Assembly: GCA_023846275.1 (NCBI GenBank)
Contig: CM043865.1
Coordinates: forward strand, 7,056,068 to 7,120,067
Length of the DNA: 64,000 nt
Source: Vanilla planifolia
Taxonomy: Eukaryota; Streptophyta; Magnoliopsida; Asparagales; Orchidaceae
Direction: 5' to 3'
The position numbers and the translations under genes are program-made. The notes beneath the pieces are model-generated. The model was not told the origin of the DNA. It saw only the letters and a program-made list of their open reading frames with translations, and did not search any database. Positions 62,343 to 64,000 of the stretch are shown in pieces (positions within the stretch are counted from its first letter, which is position 1; each line of letters begins with the position of its first letter).

Positions 62343-64000
62343 GTAGGAGATAGTAATGACGCAATCAATTCAAGATGCATCTTGTTGATGTTAATTTGCT
62401 AATGTTGCTATGAATGCATTACAAGACATGATATCTCCCCCTAGATGAATGGAAAAGCCATGTAGATGATCTAGATCAATTTTGCTGATTCTGGGTTTAT
62501 CTAGAATGTAATTAGAATAGTTCTTTTTGGCAAGATAAGCCACCTTATAATAGCTAACTTCCTTGTGACCTAGATTCATCATTTTGCAAACTAGAAGTAT
62601 GTTTGGTATTGCATAAAAAACACTTTCTTAAACCCATCAATATCATTTTGTTATATTTTTTTAATAATTCAAAATCCTTTTTTATTTTTTTATGATATAT
62701 AATTATCTTCTTTCTATTTTATACTTCTAACAAAAAAAACAATAGATATTTTGAACATTTTTTAAACTTCTTACCAAGTTGTCTTATATTGCTCTCCCAA
62801 TTAGGACTTAGTGACCTAGCCCAAGGCCATTGTCTAATCTATCTTGAGATTTGATTGAACATATGTGGTTTGGGTTTTCAGCATAGAACTTCTTGGCTTC
62901 TCTTCGCTTTTAGTCTCTATTATAAGGCATCTTCAACTCTAATTTCTCTTACTTTCTTAAACATTGACCACTTCAAATGGTGAACCATAATCATAAGATC
63001 ATGATTCCATTTATCGAGGATTGGCGAATTTGAATCCAAGTATTTGATATATGTATTATTCTTGCTAAAGGAGTTGCATCAATTGGTTATGTAGGCCATA
63101 TCCAATATACTCTTGTAGAAGCTATTGTCAATGCCAAAGTTTATATAAGTATTGACCACTTGATTGCACAAATTTCAATAAAATGTAATTTCAAAATTTC
63201 AATCTGAGACAAATACAGCTTTCTCTTGCACTCAGCATTTCTTTATTTCACAAATTCTTATTCATGGTAGCTAGTGACTTCAAGATTTCTTTATCATGGC
63301 ATTTTTCATCATGATCTCTTTGATCATATTTGGGATTTATAATCTCTTCAACTTAGTAAGAAATTCATGATCAGGTTCATTTTCAAAAATAATAAGAAGC
63401 TTTAATCCATTATAAGGGTCATCATTACATTGTACCCATTAATAACATTTGTTTGACATTTGTTTATACAAGTTTTCTTTAAAGATTGAGTGGGGTGTTT
63501 GTACTTGAAAAGTTCAATATTTAATACCATATATTATTATTAGTTTTGTTTTAGTCTCATAATGTTTTTAATGTTGAGTGAGATATTCCAATCATACAAT
63601 TCAAAGAATTCTATTTCATCTAATTATTTGAATCATAATAATGATATCCAAAACACTTTCCTAATCATTTTAAATTATAAAGCCCTAATAAGATAGTCTC
63701 TATTTAATTACACATTATGATCTCTACATTATTTATATTTCTATCTTTATTACACTTACACTTTATATAATCTAATTAAGATCTATTTTTTATATGAAAT
63801 CTCATAAGATTTCAAGGATGTTCTCCATAACTTCATTTTTTTACTCAATTCCATACTATTTAAAATATATCCCAACAAAAACATGCATCAACAAAACTTA
63901 TCTTGAACATGATTAATAAGGAGGTTTACAACTAATATAAATTGACAAATACGTAAAGTGGGGCCTTAAATAGACATCCAACTATAAAACATTAATAAAA
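62343..64000. other. AT-rich intron end, nothing recognised
   Basis: No ORF above about 65 codons with protein-like content, no splice-supported exon and no repeat matching other parts of the window was noticed. Confidence 0.5.

Larger units (their letters stand above)
53547..64000 (+). other. Intron 2 of the AG-type gene (partial, runs off right edge)
   Basis: Starts at TTCACAG|GTGGAC. It is filled by a diverged tandem duplication (53.8-59.5 kb), an LTR-like repeat (60.86-61.57 kb) and a truncated LINE (61.78-62.33 kb). The last 1.7 kb (62.34-64.0 kb) is AT-rich with nothing recognised. No further MADS exon was found. Confidence 0.7.

Noticed and set aside
53547..64000. Search for MADS K-box exons
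   Set aside because: No stretch encoding YYQQEA/KLRQQI-like sequence next to splice sites was found, so none is annotated.
1..64000. tRNA, rRNA, organelle-derived insertions, CRISPR or bacterial-type systems
   Set aside because: No cloverleaf-like A/B boxes, rRNA blocks, long GC-balanced organelle-like tracts or regularly spaced repeats were seen on reading. Faint cases could be missed by eye.

Overview
This is nuclear DNA from a flowering plant. The evidence is three spliced plant genes with GT-AG introns, decayed copia and LINE retroelements, and A+T-rich non-coding DNA throughout. The AGAMOUS-type gene points to an angiosperm. Long, AT-rich, element-filled introns would fit an early-diverging lineage such as Amborella, but the species is a guess. 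No prokaryotic-type feature, CRISPR array, rRNA or convincing tRNA was seen.

Layout. (1) 1-16,536, minus strand: 5' half of COQ3, the mitochondrial ubiquinone-biosynthesis O-methyltransferase. Three exons are visible (16,196-16,536; 7,738-7,827; 6,704-6,782). Intron 1 is about 8.4 kb and holds copia debris and diverged tandem repeats. The remaining exons lie beyond the left edge. (2) 16,537-17,060: short divergent promoter shared by COQ3 and HEI10. (3) 17,060-20,655, plus strand: complete HEI10, the meiotic RING/coiled-coil crossover factor, in seven coding exons (303 aa), with one intron whose borders are ambiguous (GC-AG or GT-AG). (4) 20,656-45,400: about 25 kb without a convincing gene. 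It contains a GC-rich island near 24.1 kb, degenerate minisatellites, an orphan 51-codon ORF near 32 kb, a copia remnant at 40.1 kb and a decayed LINE at 40.75-44.23 kb. (5) 45,400 to the right edge, plus strand: 5' part of an AGAMOUS-type MADS-box gene. It has a spliced leader, the MADS exon, a 7.1 kb intron with a GC-rich island carrying candidate LFY and CCAAT motifs, and a diagnostic 82-nt second exon. Intron 2 is longer than 10.4 kb and runs off the window. That intron holds a diverged tandem duplication of a roughly 2.7 kb unit, an LTR-like repeat with an adjacent tRNA-Met-type primer binding site, and a 5'-truncated LINE with a 15-bp target-site duplication.

The three genes act in unrelated processes: respiration-chain quinone synthesis, meiotic recombination and floral organ identity. 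Only COQ3 and HEI10 look physically coupled, through the shared promoter. The most notable observations are the candidate AG intronic enhancer island, the stop-free AG leader without an ATG, the alternative splice borders of HEI10 intron 5, and the clear LINE and poly-A insertions with target duplications.
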